Shown piece by piece: positions 8,981 to 18,600 of a stretch of DNA of 62,158 nucleotides. Both the position numbers and the translations under genes were made by a program. Each line of letters opens with the position of its first letter. Positions within the stretch are counted from its first letter, which is position 1. The notes beneath the pieces were generated by a model, which saw only the letters and a program-made list of their open reading frames with translations, searched no databases and was not told the origin of the DNA. Origin of the DNA: Coprothermobacter platensis DSM 11748 (GTDB taxonomy: Bacteria; Coprothermobacterota; Coprothermobacteria; Coprothermobacterales; Coprothermobacteraceae); assembly GCF_000378005.1 (NCBI RefSeq), contig NZ_KB899040.1:1355997-1418154 (forward strand). The letters run 5' to 3'.

Positions 8981-9856
8981 ATGAGTGATTGGCATTTGCA
9001 ATTAAAGAAAGTTATTGCCCTCATGGTGCTTGTGTTCTTTACGTTGGGTGGCTCTTTACCCTTGTTCCCGCGCCATGTGAACGCTTCTATAAATTACAGT
9101 GAACAGCCTGCTTTTGTGCCCTTGGCGCTAAAAAAACTCGAGCTTACCGCTTCTCCTTCCGTGGTCACCGCAAGCGAGGATGCCCATGTAATGCTTTCTT
9201 TGCGCGATGTTACCAGCGCCAGCACACCCACGGCTATTGAGCAGGGGTCTTTGGTTACAGTGATGGTAGGCAGTTTCACCACTACTGCTACCGTAGGCAA
9301 AAAGGGCATGGCATCTGTAACACTGCCTGCTGAAGTTATTACCGGCAGCCGTTTAGTCGCAGTGGTCATTGTTCCTGGTTATCAAAAGGCTGCATTCACT
9401 CTTTTAGTTCAAAGTGCAACATTAAAAAGCGGATTAACTTCCAATGCTGAACAAAACAGCGTAACAGTGGAGCTTCAAATAGGCAATCCAGTGTGCAAGG
9501 TAAACGGAAAGAACGTGCGGCTGGGGGTTTCGCCTTACATAAAGGAAGGTAGAACCATGGTTCCCATTCGCTTCTTTGCTGAAGTTCTCAATTACCGTGT
9601 GCAGTACGACTTTTCTGACCCTCATATGAAACGCATCATGATTTACACACCGGAGCAGAATAAAAAAGATGCCCCGTTTATGACCATGTTCATTGACCAA
9701 AGCGCTGTTCTGATTGGTGGTGTTTTGGTAGAGATGGAAACTGCTCCAGAGCTCGTTACTGGCACTACCATGGTTCCTCTGCGTTTTGTGGCGCAAACAC
9801 TGGGCTACACAGTGCAGTGGAAACCCAATGTAATCATAGTGCGCTCCAATCCATAA
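8981..9856 (+). CDS. Secreted Ig-like plus stalk-module protein
   Basis: Exported protein of 291 aa with an N-terminal signal (KKVIALMVLVFF), one Ig-like repeat (about 54-146, ASPSVVTASEDAHVML to GYQKAAFTLLV) and a copper-amine-oxidase-N1-like module (about 155-291). The module is of the longer subtype, with VQYDFSDPHMKRIMIY between the two signatures GRTMVPIRFFAE and GTTMVPLRFVAQ. The Ig repeat is related to the repeats in the proteins at 13695 and 15642. No ribosome binding site precedes ATG 8981 and the sigma-54-like promoter leaves a very short leader; a TTG at 8996 is an alternative. Function unknown beyond a surface role. Confidence 0.75.
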   Translation: MSDWHLQLKKVIALMVLVFFTLGGSLPLFPRHVNASINYSEQPAFVPLALKKLELTASPSVVTASEDAHVMLSLRDVTSASTPTAIEQGSLVTVMVGSFTTTATVGKKGMASVTLPAEVITGSRLVAVVIVPGYQKAAFTLLVQSATLKSGLTSNAEQNSVTVELQIGNPVCKVNGKNVRLGVSPYIKEGRTMVPIRFFAEVLNYRVQYDFSDPHMKRIMIYTPEQNKKDAPFMTMFIDQSAVLIGGVLVEMETAPELVTGTTMVPLRFVAQTLGYTVQWKPNVIIVRSNP

Positions 9857-9917
9857 GTATCACAACCGCTTTTTTGTCAGTATGTAACTGCTTTCTTTTG
9901 TTTGTTCACCTCTGTGC

Positions 9918-9957
9918 TGTGCAAAAGTGCACATTTATGCCCTCCTTGTTATATAAT
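9918..9957 (+). promoter_or_regulatory. Protease promoter with overlapping palindrome
   Basis: TATAAT lies at 9952-9957. The perfect inverted repeat TGTGCA-aaag-TGCACA (9918-9933) ends 18 bp upstream and covers the -35 position (TGCACA). It is a plausible operator for a repressor controlling the protease gene. The regulator is not identifiable here. Confidence 0.5.
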
Positions 9958-10025
9958 GCTCACTAATAATGTGAGATGACCTTTTTACGCCAACGTGGGG
10001 GATTACCTAAGCGGGGTTTTTCTGC

Positions 10026-10046
10026 AAACACCTTTGTGTTTTTTTT
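10026..10046 (+). terminator. Weak attenuator-like hairpin in the protease leader
   Basis: AAACAC-cttt-GTGTTT followed by six more T residues resembles a minimal intrinsic terminator. It lies between the promoter and the GGGAGG ribosome binding site. The stem is only 6 bp, so the call is tentative. Confidence 0.3.
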
Positions 10047-10068
10047 ATAGGAGAAGGGAGGCAAAGTA

Positions 10069-13000
10069 ATGAATGTTTGTGGTAAGAGGAAAAATCAAGT
10101 AAGACGGTTATTCTCGTTGATTACCAGCATCGTTGTTGCCGCTGCGCTTATGTTTTCTGTATCTCCTTCTGTGGGTGCTGCCACCAAAAACAGCACAATT
10201 ACTTCCACAGAGACACGCCAAACTGTTTTAAATGCGCTTCAGTCTTATGCTCTCAGTGTTCCTAAAAGTACGGTTGTAGTGGATGGCGGTTTGGTATTAC
10301 CGAAGGACGTTTATGAAGGCATAACAAGCAGCGGAGGAAAGGCAAAGCTGTTTGTTGAGGTAAACCAAAAAGTTGACACCCAAAGCCCGACTTATCGAGC
10401 GCAAGCAGATGCCGCTCACATGTTAGCTTTCGCACAGATAAAACTTGCTGCACCTGATGCTGTGAAAAAAGCTGATTTGTACTACACTATGAACGGTTTC
10501 ACCATGGAAGTTCCCCTTGCTCAGCTTAAGAATGTGCTTTCACAGGAAGGCAGTGGAGCTGTTAAATCCATGGCGCTATCTAAACGTTATGAAATAAATG
10601 ATGAGTTGAACACGGTCCCTGATGGTGGCGTAGTTTCTCCCCAGATGGTGAACTCCGCCACGCTCATAGGTGTACCTGAAGCTTGGAGCCAAGGTTATAC
10701 AGGTTCGGGAACATACGTTGCCATTATCGACAGTGGCATCGATTATAAGCACGAGAACTTCGGCGGTTACACCAGTTTCCCCAATGAAAAAATCCCTTAC
10801 GGCTATGATTTTGCCGATAAGGACGCAGACCCCATGGATGCCAACGTTGCTATTGGCGGTCATGGCACGCATGTAGCCGGTACTGTAGCAGGCATAGGTA
10901 AAGCTTCGTTCCCTGACAAAGATGGAAATCAAATTCCTTTGAAGGGCATAGCACCGGATGCCAAACTCATAGCAGTGAAAGTGTTCAGCGATAAAAGCCA
11001 GAATGCTTACGGCGATGATATCGTAGCTGGCATTGACTACCTTATCAATCTTAAGAAAAGTGGCGTGAACGTGGTTTCTGCAAACATGTCACTTGGATCG
11101 ACCAAAGGTTTTGATGACCCTGAAGACCCCGAACAAAAAGCCATTAATGCCGCGGTGGAATCTGGCATTACCATGGTCATAGCCGCTGGCAATGACGATT
11201 ACAGCAACTACTCCGCCATCATCCCCGGAGACGCCGATGAAGGCACTGCTTCCACCACTTACATAAAGGATGTTTCCACACTGGGCTCTCCCGGAACCGC
11301 TACCTCAGCCATAACCGTAGCCGCTGTAAACAATGAAGGCGTGGTACTGCAAGGAAAGAAGCTCACTTTCGGTGACAAGCAATATGTTCTGTATTTAGCC
11401 AGTGGTGAAGCACCAGACCCCGTGGATGTGTTTAAGAAAGAAACGGTAAAACTTGTGGATACGGGCAGTATCATGTGCGCAAATGATGGAAAAGATTACA
11501 GCGGTAAAGTAGTGCTGCTCGATAGAGGCACGTGCACCTTTGAGGTGAAGGTGGGCATTGCTAAAGAAGAAGGCGCCATCGGTGTGGTTGTGGGCAATAA
11601 CAATACAGATAGAACATTGGTGTCCATGGCGCTGGGCTCCTCTGCAAGCACCATCCCAGCCGTTTTTGTGAATGGTCCGGACAAGCTCACGCTCAGAAAA
11701 GCCATAGCCGATGCAGGTGGCACCATGGATGTCGTTTTTAGCGACGAAGAGGCAATCAGTTACGCTCCCGCAGATGCAAACGTTGTCGCTGACTTTAGCT
11801 CCTGGGGTCCATCCCCCGATTTATCTTTTAAGCCCACCGTAGCAGCTCCGGGTGTAAGCATATTTTCTTCTATCCCCGGTGATAAGTATGAAACGATGCA
11901 GGGTACATCCATGGCAACGCCACATGTGGCAGGCGCTGTAGCCCTCATAAAACAGGCACACCCTGATTGGACGCCAGAGCAAATAAAACAGGCACTGGTA
12001 AACACAGCGGAGCCCATTGGTTTTTACAGCCCACGTTTGCAGGGTGCTGGCAGAATCAATGTTGCCAAAGCCATAGAAAATGGTGTTTTCGTTACTTCAG
12101 CCGTCACGGGTGAACCTTATGCCGAGTTGGGCATGTTCACCTCCAGCACCGCAATGACGTTGTCAGTAAAGAACACCACCACGCAAACATTTACCGCCAC
12201 ACTGGACGGCTACGTTACCACGTCACACAGTCAGTACGGCACAAGCAATGAAGGCAAAGTTGTGGAAATAGGCACGTTAAGTATGCCGTCAGCAATCACC
12301 GTAAATGCGGGAGAAACAGCCACCTTTGATGCCGTAGTCAATGCAGACCCAACATGGAACAATACCTTCATCGAAGGCCGTGTTCTGCTAACTTCAGCGG
12401 ACAACAATGTGTGGGTTTTACCGTTCATGGGTTATTTGGGTGATTGGAACATTTACAGTGACCCTGACACCATAAATGGTGATGCAAAGTTCCCGGACAA
12501 CAACAACATTGTGGACCTTCCATGGTGGAATGCTGATTTTACGTGGACTGGTTCTACCGGTCTTTACTGGCCTCAGCAACCCAGTGTTTACATACCGTTG
12601 GGTATGAAGGGTGACGGGTTTGATCCATCCGCTTTAGCCATCAGTGCTGGGTCTCCTTATAGCATCATGAATAACAGTGTGCAGGTTGTACTTACCATGT
12701 TAAGAAATGCAGAAAACCTTAATATCAGTGTGCTGGATGGCACAGGCAGCGTTGTGAAAACCATAGCAAAAGAAGAAATGGTTCGTGGCAACTACCTAAA
12801 GAGCACAGAGAATCCATCGTGGTATGACGGTTGGAATCATCCATGGTTCTGGGATGGCACCGATGAGAGCGGCAAACTTCTGCCAGAAGGCAATTACACC
12901 GTGCGCATAGAGGCATACCCCGGCAAGCTCATTACGGGTCAAGATACGGCAACGCAGATTATGGATATGCCCATTGCCATTGACCGCACCCAGCCCACGG

Positions 13001-13578
13001 TAAGCGCTTCCTTTGGCAGTGCGCGTTTGCTTACACAAAACGTTTATGTTCCTACCTCTTCTGTGGTGACACTTACTATGACAGGTTCGGACAGCTCCAG
13101 CATACTTGGTTATGTGGTAAACGATGAATTCATAACGGCAAACTTGGATAAGGCAAACACGGGTACCACAGCCATCAGCGTGGCATCGCTTTCTGGCAAA
13201 GAAGGGCAGCGTGTGGCTGTGCCCATTTCAGCCGTGGACGGAGCCGGTAATGCTAAAGGCACATACACATACCTTGTTTATGATGACCCCGCTACTATGC
13301 CAAACATAAATGCGCTGGAAAATATTGTTAATGGAAAGAATGCCACCGTAAAGATGAACATCACAAACGCGCCAGGCGCTTCTTTCACACTGGAAGTCAT
13401 TTCAAAGTGGGACAATAGCACGGTTTACAAAACTACTGGCTTGGTCACTACGTCCGATTATGACTTTGCTGCAAACATGAGCGTGGACAAAGCAGGCGCT
13501 TATGCTGTAAAGGTCGTTGTAACCGATATCTACGGCAATACCGCAGTGGCAGATGGGCTGTTTCGTGTCAGCGATTAG
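10069..13578 (+). CDS. Secreted subtilisin-like serine protease (S8) with PA domain
   Basis: Large exported endopeptidase of 1169 aa. ATG follows GGGAGG. Signal peptide (RRLFSLITSIVVAAALMF), then a propeptide-like region to about 185. The S8 domain holds D221 (AIIDSGID), H265 (GGHGTHVAG), oxyanion N375 (AAGNDD) and S614 (GTSMATPHVAG), so the triad is complete. A protease-associated (PA) domain is inserted at about 430-565 (KVVLLDRGTCTFEVK), as in lactocepin/C5a-peptidase-like enzymes. Fn3-like stretches follow, with a FlgD-Ig-like WDGTDESGKLLPEGNY near 925-940. It lacks the stalk module found on its neighbours, so it may be released or held another way. It probably supplies peptides for the binding proteins in this window. 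Confidence 0.93.
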   Translation: MNVCGKRKNQVRRLFSLITSIVVAAALMFSVSPSVGAATKNSTITSTETRQTVLNALQSYALSVPKSTVVVDGGLVLPKDVYEGITSSGGKAKLFVEVNQKVDTQSPTYRAQADAAHMLAFAQIKLAAPDAVKKADLYYTMNGFTMEVPLAQLKNVLSQEGSGAVKSMALSKRYEINDELNTVPDGGVVSPQMVNSATLIGVPEAWSQGYTGSGTYVAIIDSGIDYKHENFGGYTSFPNEKIPYGYDFADKDADPMDANVAIGGHGTHVAGTVAGIGKASFPDKDGNQIPLKGIAPDAKLIAVKVFSDKSQNAYGDDIVAGIDYLINLKKSGVNVVSANMSLGSTKGFDDPEDPEQKAINAAVESGITMVIAAGNDDYSNYSAIIPGDADEGTASTTYIKDVSTLGSPGTATSAITVAAVNNEGVVLQGKKLTFGDKQYVLYLASGEAPDPVDVFKKETVKLVDTGSIMCANDGKDYSGKVVLLDRGTCTFEVKVGIAKEEGAIGVVVGNNNTDRTLVSMALGSSASTIPAVFVNGPDKLTLRKAIADAGGTMDVVFSDEEAISYAPADANVVADFSSWGPSPDLSFKPTVAAPGVSIFSSIPGDKYETMQGTSMATPHVAGAVALIKQAHPDWTPEQIKQALVNTAEPIGFYSPRLQGAGRINVAKAIENGVFVTSAVTGEPYAELGMFTSSTAMTLSVKNTTTQTFTATLDGYVTTSHSQYGTSNEGKVVEIGTLSMPSAITVNAGETATFDAVVNADPTWNNTFIEGRVLLTSADNNVWVLPFMGYLGDWNIYSDPDTINGDAKFPDNNNIVDLPWWNADFTWTGSTGLYWPQQPSVYIPLGMKGDGFDPSALAISAGSPYSIMNNSVQVVLTMLRNAENLNISVLDGTGSVVKTIAKEEMVRGNYLKSTENPSWYDGWNHPWFWDGTDESGKLLPEGNYTVRIEAYPGKLITGQDTATQIMDMPIAIDRTQPTVSASFGSARLLTQNVYVPTSSVVTLTMTGSDSSSILGYVVNDEFITANLDKANTGTTAISVASLSGKEGQRVAVPISAVDGAGNAKGTYTYLVYDDPATMPNINALENIVNGKNATVKMNITNAPGASFTLEVISKWDNSTVYKTTGLVTTSDYDFAANMSVDKAGAYAVKVVVTDIYGNTAVADGLFRVSD

Positions 13579-13628
13579 TGCTGCTGCTAAGCTCCATGCG
13601 TATTTTGGTTAAAAAATGAAAGATTAAG

Positions 13629-13671
13629 GTGCAGGCTTTTCTCACCAAGCGCATATTTGAAAAGCCTGCAC
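13629..13671 (+). terminator. Perfect 13-bp hairpin after the protease gene
   Basis: GTGCAGGCTTTTC (13629-13641) and GAAAAGCCTGCAC (13659-13671) pair perfectly across a 17-nt loop, followed by only TTT. It may be a weak terminator or an mRNA-stabilising hairpin. It contains the GTG at 13629, which is therefore not a start. Confidence 0.5.
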
Positions 13672-13694
13672 TTTGCAAAAGGAGGTTCAACGAA

Positions 13695-15350
13695 ATGGTA
13701 AAAAAGGCAAAAAAGCTATTTTCACTCATAGCAGTTCTGTCGCTCATCTTTACGCTTGTGCCTGCTCTTGGTGTTGGAGCGCAGGAGGAGGCTCTGCCTT
13801 CGCTTGTGGTAACAGCGAGCCCCAACGCTGTCTTTTTAGGTGCTGATGCCACCATAACGCTGTCACTCACAGACGGCGCAGGTTCCCCTGTGGCAGGAGG
13901 CATTTCTGCCATCATTTCCGTAGATGGGCTCGGTTTTGCCACAGTGACCAACAGCGCCACCGATGGTTCCATTGTGGTGGTAATTCCTCAAAGCAAGCTT
14001 GCAGAGGGCACCTTTGAAGGCAGTGTAATGGTTTCAGGTTATCAAAAGGGTGTTTTCACACTGCAAGTGGCTGGCAAGCAGCTTGTGGCTGCTCCCACTT
14101 CTGCAACCATTACCTTTGGCCAAAAAGTGCCTCTTGCAATCACCTTAAAGAGCGAAACAGGTTCCGTAGTTCCTCAGGGCGTAGAGGCTTTGCTGTCACT
14201 TCCCAAAGGCTCCGTAGTGGCAAAGGTGGGCGCTGATGGCGTGGCTGATTTTACTCTCACCCCTGACCAGCTCATGGTTGGCAACTGCACCGCCATTTTA
14301 AGTGTGGAAGGCTATGCCGATGCCGTGATTACCCTGAACATTGTTCCCGGTGCACTGCTTACCGACCCGGCCAACTTTGATGTATCTTTTGCGAAGACGG
14401 TAACGCTGGTATTCGGCGTCTTGGAAGAAAGCAGTTCCACAGCCCTTCCCGAAGGCACGCCCATCACCTTTGCACTGGACGATTTTGTTAAAACCGTTAC
14501 CTTAGGCAAAGACGGCACAGCCACCATCACGCTTGGCCCTGAACAGCTTAAAGTGGGCGAAACGCTTGAACCCACATTGAAAGTGGAAGGTTATGATGCG
14601 GTAAAACTGCCCATTAACGTTAAAGAGGGCTTGCTCAAGCTTGACCCTGCAGAGCTTACTGTGAGCGGCAAGCAGGATGTAACTTTTACCGTGACATTGA
14701 TGGACAGCGCCAGCATGGATGTTCCTTACATGCTGAAGGATGAGCAGTTAGTAGCGACATTCACCTTTGGGCCCATATCAGCCACTGCTGCCGTGGGTAA
14801 AAACAGCAAAGTTACTTTTACCTTGACGGCATCCGTTTTTGAAGAGCTGGGTGGCGGCACCTTTGACAGCGCCGTTATGCTTTATGGTTTCGCCAGCGCG
14901 CCTTTTAAATTTTCTATAACGGACCTGCCGCAGAAAGAACAGCCTCAGGAACCAGAGGAGCCAACTGCTTCAGGAACAGTAATTGCTTTTACCATTGGTT
15001 CCAACACCTTCATATTCAACGGTGAAACCAAACAGCTTGATGTGGCTCCTTACATCGCCGATGGACGTACCATGGTGCCTCTTAGAGCTTTGTGCGAAGC
15101 CTTGGGCTTGACCGTTAATTATGACTTTACCAAGCCAGATGAGAAAAAAGTAACCATCAGCGGGGCAGAAGATATCGTTCTGACTGTGGGCAGTAAAACA
15201 GCTCTAATAGGTGGCGAAGCGGCTTCTTTGGATGCGGCGCCAGTCATAGTTTCTGGAAGAACCATGGTGCCTGTAAGGTTTTTGGCTGAGGCGTTGGGCT
15301 TTGCCGTAGATTATTCCGACGGCGTTGTAACCTTGACGCAGCAGCCCTGA
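13695..15350 (+). CDS. Secreted four-repeat Ig-like protein with stalk module
   Basis: Exported protein of 551 aa. ATG 13695 follows AAAAGGAGG and opens a typical signal peptide (KKAKKLFSLIAVLSLIF). Four Ig-like repeats of about 90 residues (about 35-125, 127-215, 219-305, 311-410) each end in a GY/GF plus alternating hydrophobic strand (GYQKGVFTLQV, GYADAVITLNI, GYDAVKLPINV, GFASAPFKFSI). A Pro/Glu linker (PQKEQPQEPEEP) leads to a stalk module (about 427-551) with GRTMVPLRALCEALG and GRTMVPVRFLAEALG. It lies 116 nt after the protease gene. It is probably a cell-surface structural or spacer protein. Confidence 0.8.
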   Translation: MVKKAKKLFSLIAVLSLIFTLVPALGVGAQEEALPSLVVTASPNAVFLGADATITLSLTDGAGSPVAGGISAIISVDGLGFATVTNSATDGSIVVVIPQSKLAEGTFEGSVMVSGYQKGVFTLQVAGKQLVAAPTSATITFGQKVPLAITLKSETGSVVPQGVEALLSLPKGSVVAKVGADGVADFTLTPDQLMVGNCTAILSVEGYADAVITLNIVPGALLTDPANFDVSFAKTVTLVFGVLEESSSTALPEGTPITFALDDFVKTVTLGKDGTATITLGPEQLKVGETLEPTLKVEGYDAVKLPINVKEGLLKLDPAELTVSGKQDVTFTVTLMDSASMDVPYMLKDEQLVATFTFGPISATAAVGKNSKVTFTLTASVFEELGGGTFDSAVMLYGFASAPFKFSITDLPQKEQPQEPEEPTASGTVIAFTIGSNTFIFNGETKQLDVAPYIADGRTMVPLRALCEALGLTVNYDFTKPDEKKVTISGAEDIVLTVGSKTALIGGEAASLDAAPVIVSGRTMVPVRFLAEALGFAVDYSDGVVTLTQQP

Positions 15351-15390
15351 GTACATAAGTAGAAGATAAACTAACCTCCTTCATTACGCG

Positions 15391-15424
15391 GGCGTTCCCC
15401 CATATGGGGGAACGCCTTTTTTGT
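15391..15424 (+). terminator. Strong rho-independent terminator
   Basis: GGCGTTCCCCC-atat-GGGGGAACGCC, a perfect 11-bp stem with a tetraloop, is followed by TTTTTTG. It isolates the surface-protein gene downstream from the protease block. Confidence 0.9.
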
Positions 15425-15433
15425 TCACAGCAG

Positions 15434-15448
15434 TGGCACGTTTGTTGC
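15434..15448 (+). promoter_or_regulatory. Sigma-54-type (-24/-12) promoter of the large surface protein
   Basis: TGGCACG-TTTG-TTGC again fits the RpoN consensus perfectly and sits just after a terminator, exactly where a promoter is needed. The predicted transcript start near 15460 leaves a leader of about 180 nt. Confidence 0.65.
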
Positions 15449-15511
15449 GCATAAAAAGAATTGAGAAGCTCCTGCGGTGGTATAAAAACGTAAAAGCACA
15501 AAAAGGAGCAG

Positions 15512-15590
15512 ATGACCTAAAGCATTGATGACCTAACGGAGGAAGCAAAAACCTAAATTGGGGATGACCTAAGGGAAAATTAACCACCTA
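15512..15590 (+). repeat. ACCTAA leader repeats with Met-Thr minigenes
   Basis: Five ACCTAA motifs occur at 15515, 15531, 15551, 15567 and 15585, spaced 16-20 nt apart. Three are in the form ATG-ACC-TAA (15512, 15528, 15564), the first preceded by AAAAGGAG at ribosome-binding distance. A related ATTACCTAA lies in the protease leader at about 10002. They lie in the untranslated leader of the next gene and may affect its translation or stability. Confidence 0.5.
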
Positions 15591-15641
15591 AGTCAAGAGC
15601 AACTCAAAAAAATTTAAATACCTCATGAAGGAGGGAAAGAA

Positions 15642-18600
15642 ATGAAAGCAAGCAAGAAATTATTTGCACTGCTCGCCGTACTGACTATGGCTTTGACACT
15701 CATGCCTATTACTGCGCCAGTAAGTGCAGCTACAGGGTTAGTCATTGACCCATCTACCGCTACCATTTTTGTTGGCGAAACGAAACAGTTAACGTTAACC
15801 TTAGATGGTGGTTCTCTTGGTGGTAGCTATGTTGTTTCTTGGGACACTGCCTCGCATGGTATAGCTACCGTAAACGGCAATGGTTTAGTGACTGCAGTCG
15901 CTGCTGGACAAACAACCGTTACAGCCACTGTTAAAACTAGTGGCGACACAGTTATTGGTACAGCACAAGCAGCTATCAATGTAGTTGCAAAGCCGACTAC
16001 TCCTGGAGAATTGGTTGGCAATACAGCTATTACTGCTGCTCAGGATATTAGTTTAGACCCTATTATTAATGCCACTATAAACTTCACAGCTACGACCGCC
16101 TCTATAGATCCCAGTTATGTACTTGGATTAAAGATAGAGGGAAGCTCAGCACTTTCTGGAACGACGGCAAGTGTAATGCTTAAGACGGCGCAAACATCAT
16201 CTTCTTTTGATGCTAATGGAACAACTACTATAGTTTTCACAGCACCTTTACTTAATCAGCTTACCCCTACGAACACGTTAAGAATTGAATTAATGAGCGG
16301 CAGCTACATCTATCTGCCCAGTGAGACCACCGTTACTATCACACTTTTTGGTGGGACAGCAGCAGAAATCAATGCTGGTACAGCCAGTGTACTTGCGAGC
16401 AAAGCTGTAACCTTAAACCCTCACACATTCAGTTTGCAGAGGCCTGACCAGATAGTTCTAACGCCTAACCAAACAGCTACTTACCAAATTACGCCAAAAC
16501 TCGCCAATATTGCAGCTTCTGCATTTACATCTGCTACTCTTGGTGCTGTCGCCAATGATTCCAACGTAGTGACGACTATAAGCATAGATAACAATACTGG
16601 ACTAACAGTAAAAGCAGGTTCCAATCCCGGCTCTACATACGTTACTATCACAGCTACAGTTAGATACAGTGGCCACGATTACACTGCCACAGCAATAATT
16701 CCGGTAATTGTTTCTCAGCCTGCTGATGGTATAGTCCTTTATAATGCGGCTGGTTCTTGGGTTACAGCAGATCAGCTTCGTTACAAGGTAACCTATGATG
16801 TAGTAAATGCATACAACACGCAGAATTTGGCAGTACAGGTCACCAGTAGCAATGGAATAGTTCTCGGTTCAGCCCAACTTGGTCAACCAGTGCTCATACC
16901 TTTTACAACATTGGTGAACAGTTTAGGCCAAACAGACACTTATTTGAAACTGAGTGTTGTTGGTGGTACTACCAGTGTGACAGTGCCAATAACATTCCTA
17001 TCACTTGATGATTCAACGTTTGCCAGCTCTTATGTTAGTGGCCAGCCGGTGGGTACTGTGACAGGTACCATAAACAATGTTAAGTATTGGCCTCTTTCTG
17101 GCAACATCCCCTTAGCTTTGGTTGCTGTATGGACTGCTCCTGATGGAAGCACCAAGTCAGCACTTGTGCCATCTGCTACATTTACAGCAACACTCTTAGC
17201 TGATGACAATACTACAGCAACATTCTCTGTTCCATCTAACGTCCGCTTCACGGTTCCAGCGGGCAGCGTATATCTTGTTTCCAAGAGCATAGCTGACGCC
17301 ATGGTAGATGGAAAAGTATATGGTGTATCTGTTGCAAAGTATGCCTATAAGACCATCACCATTACCCAAGGTACTTTGGTTGCTAATCCAAACACCGTAA
17401 ACGCTCCAGCTACAAAAGAGATTTATCTGTACGACCAGTTTGGTTATCCTCTGGCTGGTACACAAGTTAAGCTTCAGTATGGATATAAGGACGCAAATGG
17501 CAATGTTATACCAGCTATTACCGCTACGACAAATGCTGATGGTAAGGTTTCTTTTAACTTCCCACAGCCATACGCATTCGGAACTTACACTGCTACCATT
17601 TCAACGTTTAAGTCTGGCGCTTATGTTGATGGTGCAGTAGCTCTGACCGTTTCTTATGCAGGCGGCTTCAGCTTAGGCGATTTAGCTATGACGGGGTCCA
17701 TTGGCTCACTTAATATGCACGTGATTTCTACAACTGCTTCCATAAGCAAACTTTGGATCAGTGTCGATGATACAAGTACAGTTTTAGAAACTTTTGCAGC
17801 ATACCCGAGTGGCAATGAAGTTGATTATAAGTTGGCTCCTACAGGATATACTCAGACGTTTGTATATGCCAATAACGGTGCATGTGGCGTAAGTGTTACC
17901 GACTCTTACTGGGTTGGTAATGCTAAGGACGTAACACTTACTGGTACTGCTCTTCGAGGCGGAAGCTTTACTGTAACTGCAAAGGCTGAACTTGCCGATG
18001 GCAGCATTGTAACTACCAGCAAGCAGTACATTGTCAAAGCTTATAGGATTGATAGCATCACACCAGCTTCAACAACCTATGGAACGGCTACCACAGTAAA
18101 GATAGTTGTAAAAGACTGGTATGGCAGCCCCGTTGATAATCTGCAGGTTAAACTGCTAAATGGTGCTAATGCTTACACACTGATACGTGGAGATTTCGGT
18201 ACCTATACTTATACAATACCTGGTGCTGCAACACCTGGGACATACAGTGTAGAGATCAATGGCGTAAACTACAGCACATTGAACAATGGTGTGACATACA
18301 TAAGCAATAGCTATTTCACCGTTAATCCTGCATTAGACCTTAAGGTGACCGCGCCTGCTACGGTTAATGCCATGTCCAGCTTCAATGTGGCAGTCGCCGA
18401 TGCAAACGGAAACCCAATCAATGGCAGTTGGTATGTTGTCGATCCTTACAATGAATTATATACAGTAGCAGATGGCTCCGTGGTTTCTGGGCAGTTTACT
18501 GTAAACACTGCTAACTTTAGTTCATATACTGAACTGCCACTGCCACTGGGTGCCTATACATTGGTTGTCACCGATAGCAATGGTCAGCATGGTGCGGAAG

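Noticed and set aside
13629-13694. GTG 13629 as start of the four-repeat Ig-stalk protein
   Set aside because: It lies in a perfect hairpin; ATG 13695 has AAAAGGAGG and a signal peptide.
15512-15590. CRISPR-like array
   Set aside because: The repeat unit is only 6-10 nt with irregular spacers; no cas genes are present.
15460-15641. Cyclic di-GMP riboswitch in the surface-protein or protease leader
   Set aside because: Suggested by the GGDEF protein in the window, but the conserved GEMM-type core sequence is not present in either leader.
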